Assembly (NCBI RefSeq): GCF_001544535.1
Contig: NZ_FCON02000010.1
Location: 58,049 to 122,048 of the forward strand
Length of the DNA stretch: 64,000 nucleotides
Direction: 5' to 3'
Origin: Caballeronia choica
GTDB taxonomy: Bacteria; Pseudomonadota; Gammaproteobacteria; Burkholderiales; Burkholderiaceae
Positions within the stretch are counted from its first letter, which is position 1. Every line of letters starts with the position of its first letter. Shown here piece after piece: positions 63,700 through 64,000 of the stretch. The position numbers and the translations under genes were made by a program. The notes under the pieces are model-generated. The model worked only from the letters and a program-made list of their open reading frames with translations. It was not told where the DNA came from and did no database searches.

Positions 63700-64000
63700 T
63701 TTCATCGTTGTTGGCATGTAGAAGCGGCGCGCGCGTCGCACCGCTATACGGAGTGGATCAGCAGTCATTCATCCGTCCCGGCACTTCGTGCCCGACGACA
63801 GATCTGCCAAGCAAGGGAAATCTAAGCATGCAGCAAACACGAACGTAGCCATGGAGCGATGGGTTTCGGCGATGGGTTTCGGGTTTCCGGTTTGCCTGAC
63901 GGGTGAGCGCGTAGCGCGAGGCTGGATGAATGACTGCTGATCCACTCCCTGTCGCGGTGCGACGTGCGCGCCTTTTCTACATGCCAACAACGGGGAAACC
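63698..64000. repeat. Long inverted repeat, about 77-base arms
   Basis: The left arm (63698-63774) is the near-perfect reverse complement of the right arm (63924-64000), with scattered mismatches. Arm ends are GGTTTC...CATCC. The 149-base centre has small hairpins (GGCAC-TTC-GTGCC near 63779-63791) and a direct repeat of GATGGGTTTCGG. No transposase ORF inside. The right arm reaches the end of the window, so the element may continue. It resembles a MITE or composite extragenic palindrome. Confidence 0.8.

Noticed and set aside
1-64000. tRNA, rRNA, CRISPR arrays, intact insertion sequences, prophage genes
   Set aside because: None seen: no regularly spaced repeats, no transposase or integrase motifs and no recognisable tRNA cloverleaf.

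Overview
The window looks like chromosome from a GC-rich betaproteobacterium of the Burkholderia / Paraburkholderia / Caballeronia group. The evidence is the gene content and order (hrcA-hemH-hslR-grpE-dnaK-dnaJ; folK-deoxynucleoside kinase-panB; mutL-miaA-purM-hda; glnE-yhdP-nit-tldD-aroG), a Burkholderiales-type trimeric porin and C/G-ending codon use. No rRNA, tRNA, CRISPR array or intact insertion sequence was seen.

Layout. (1) 77-4898, minus strand: aspT-aspD-gadB, an amino-acid decarboxylation and exchange operon. (2) 4899-6053: gene-poor, with the frameshifted tail of an RND-efflux outer-membrane channel gene. (3) 6054-7190: porin. (4) 7329-15479, minus strand: a catabolic cluster of SsuD-like flavin monooxygenase, flavin reductase with a MarR-like tail, MFS permease, aldehyde dehydrogenase, AMP-forming CoA ligase, Gfa-type enzyme and ribB, with a divergent LysR regulator at 15562. 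The substrate is unknown. (5) 16487-20077: small envelope genes, namely a zinc-ribbon protein, a double BamE-fold lipoprotein, an NlpD-like LysM/M23 lipoprotein, a tiny Cys-rich lipoprotein, a GlsB-family protein and a DedA protein. (6) 20262-41871: core housekeeping (mutL, miaA, purM, hda, a HAD phosphatase, pcnB, folK, a deoxynucleoside kinase, panB, pabB-pabC fusion, dnaJ, dnaK, grpE, hslR, hemH, hrcA, nadK, recN). (7) 41983-44702: a small accessory insert between the terminators of recN and glnE, with an unknown protein and an McrA-like HNH nuclease. (8) 44811-63472: glnE, yhdP, a nitrilase-family amidase, tldD, aroG, hmp, a PduO-type cobalamin adenosyltransferase, a D-lactate-dehydrogenase-like flavoenzyme and glcDEF. 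(9) 63490-64000: a nested inverted-repeat element that runs off the window.

The most interesting signal lies in front of aroG (DAHP synthase, first step of the shikimate pathway). A 21-codon leader ORF at 54579-54644 has seven consecutive aromatic codons (FYFYFFW). Four short segments can form mutually exclusive pairs, and the last pair is a strong intrinsic terminator at 54676-54707. This is the architecture of a ribosome-stalling attenuator that would sense Phe/Tyr(/Trp).

Other points worth a second look are an in-frame deletion of about 37 codons in tldD, a likely NsrR operator at hmp, sigma-32-like promoters at grpE and dnaK, an intrinsic terminator between dnaK and dnaJ, and -10 boxes sitting so close to the mutL and nadK start codons that leaderless mRNAs are possible. 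All calls come from reading the sequence and recalling families; no database search was run.
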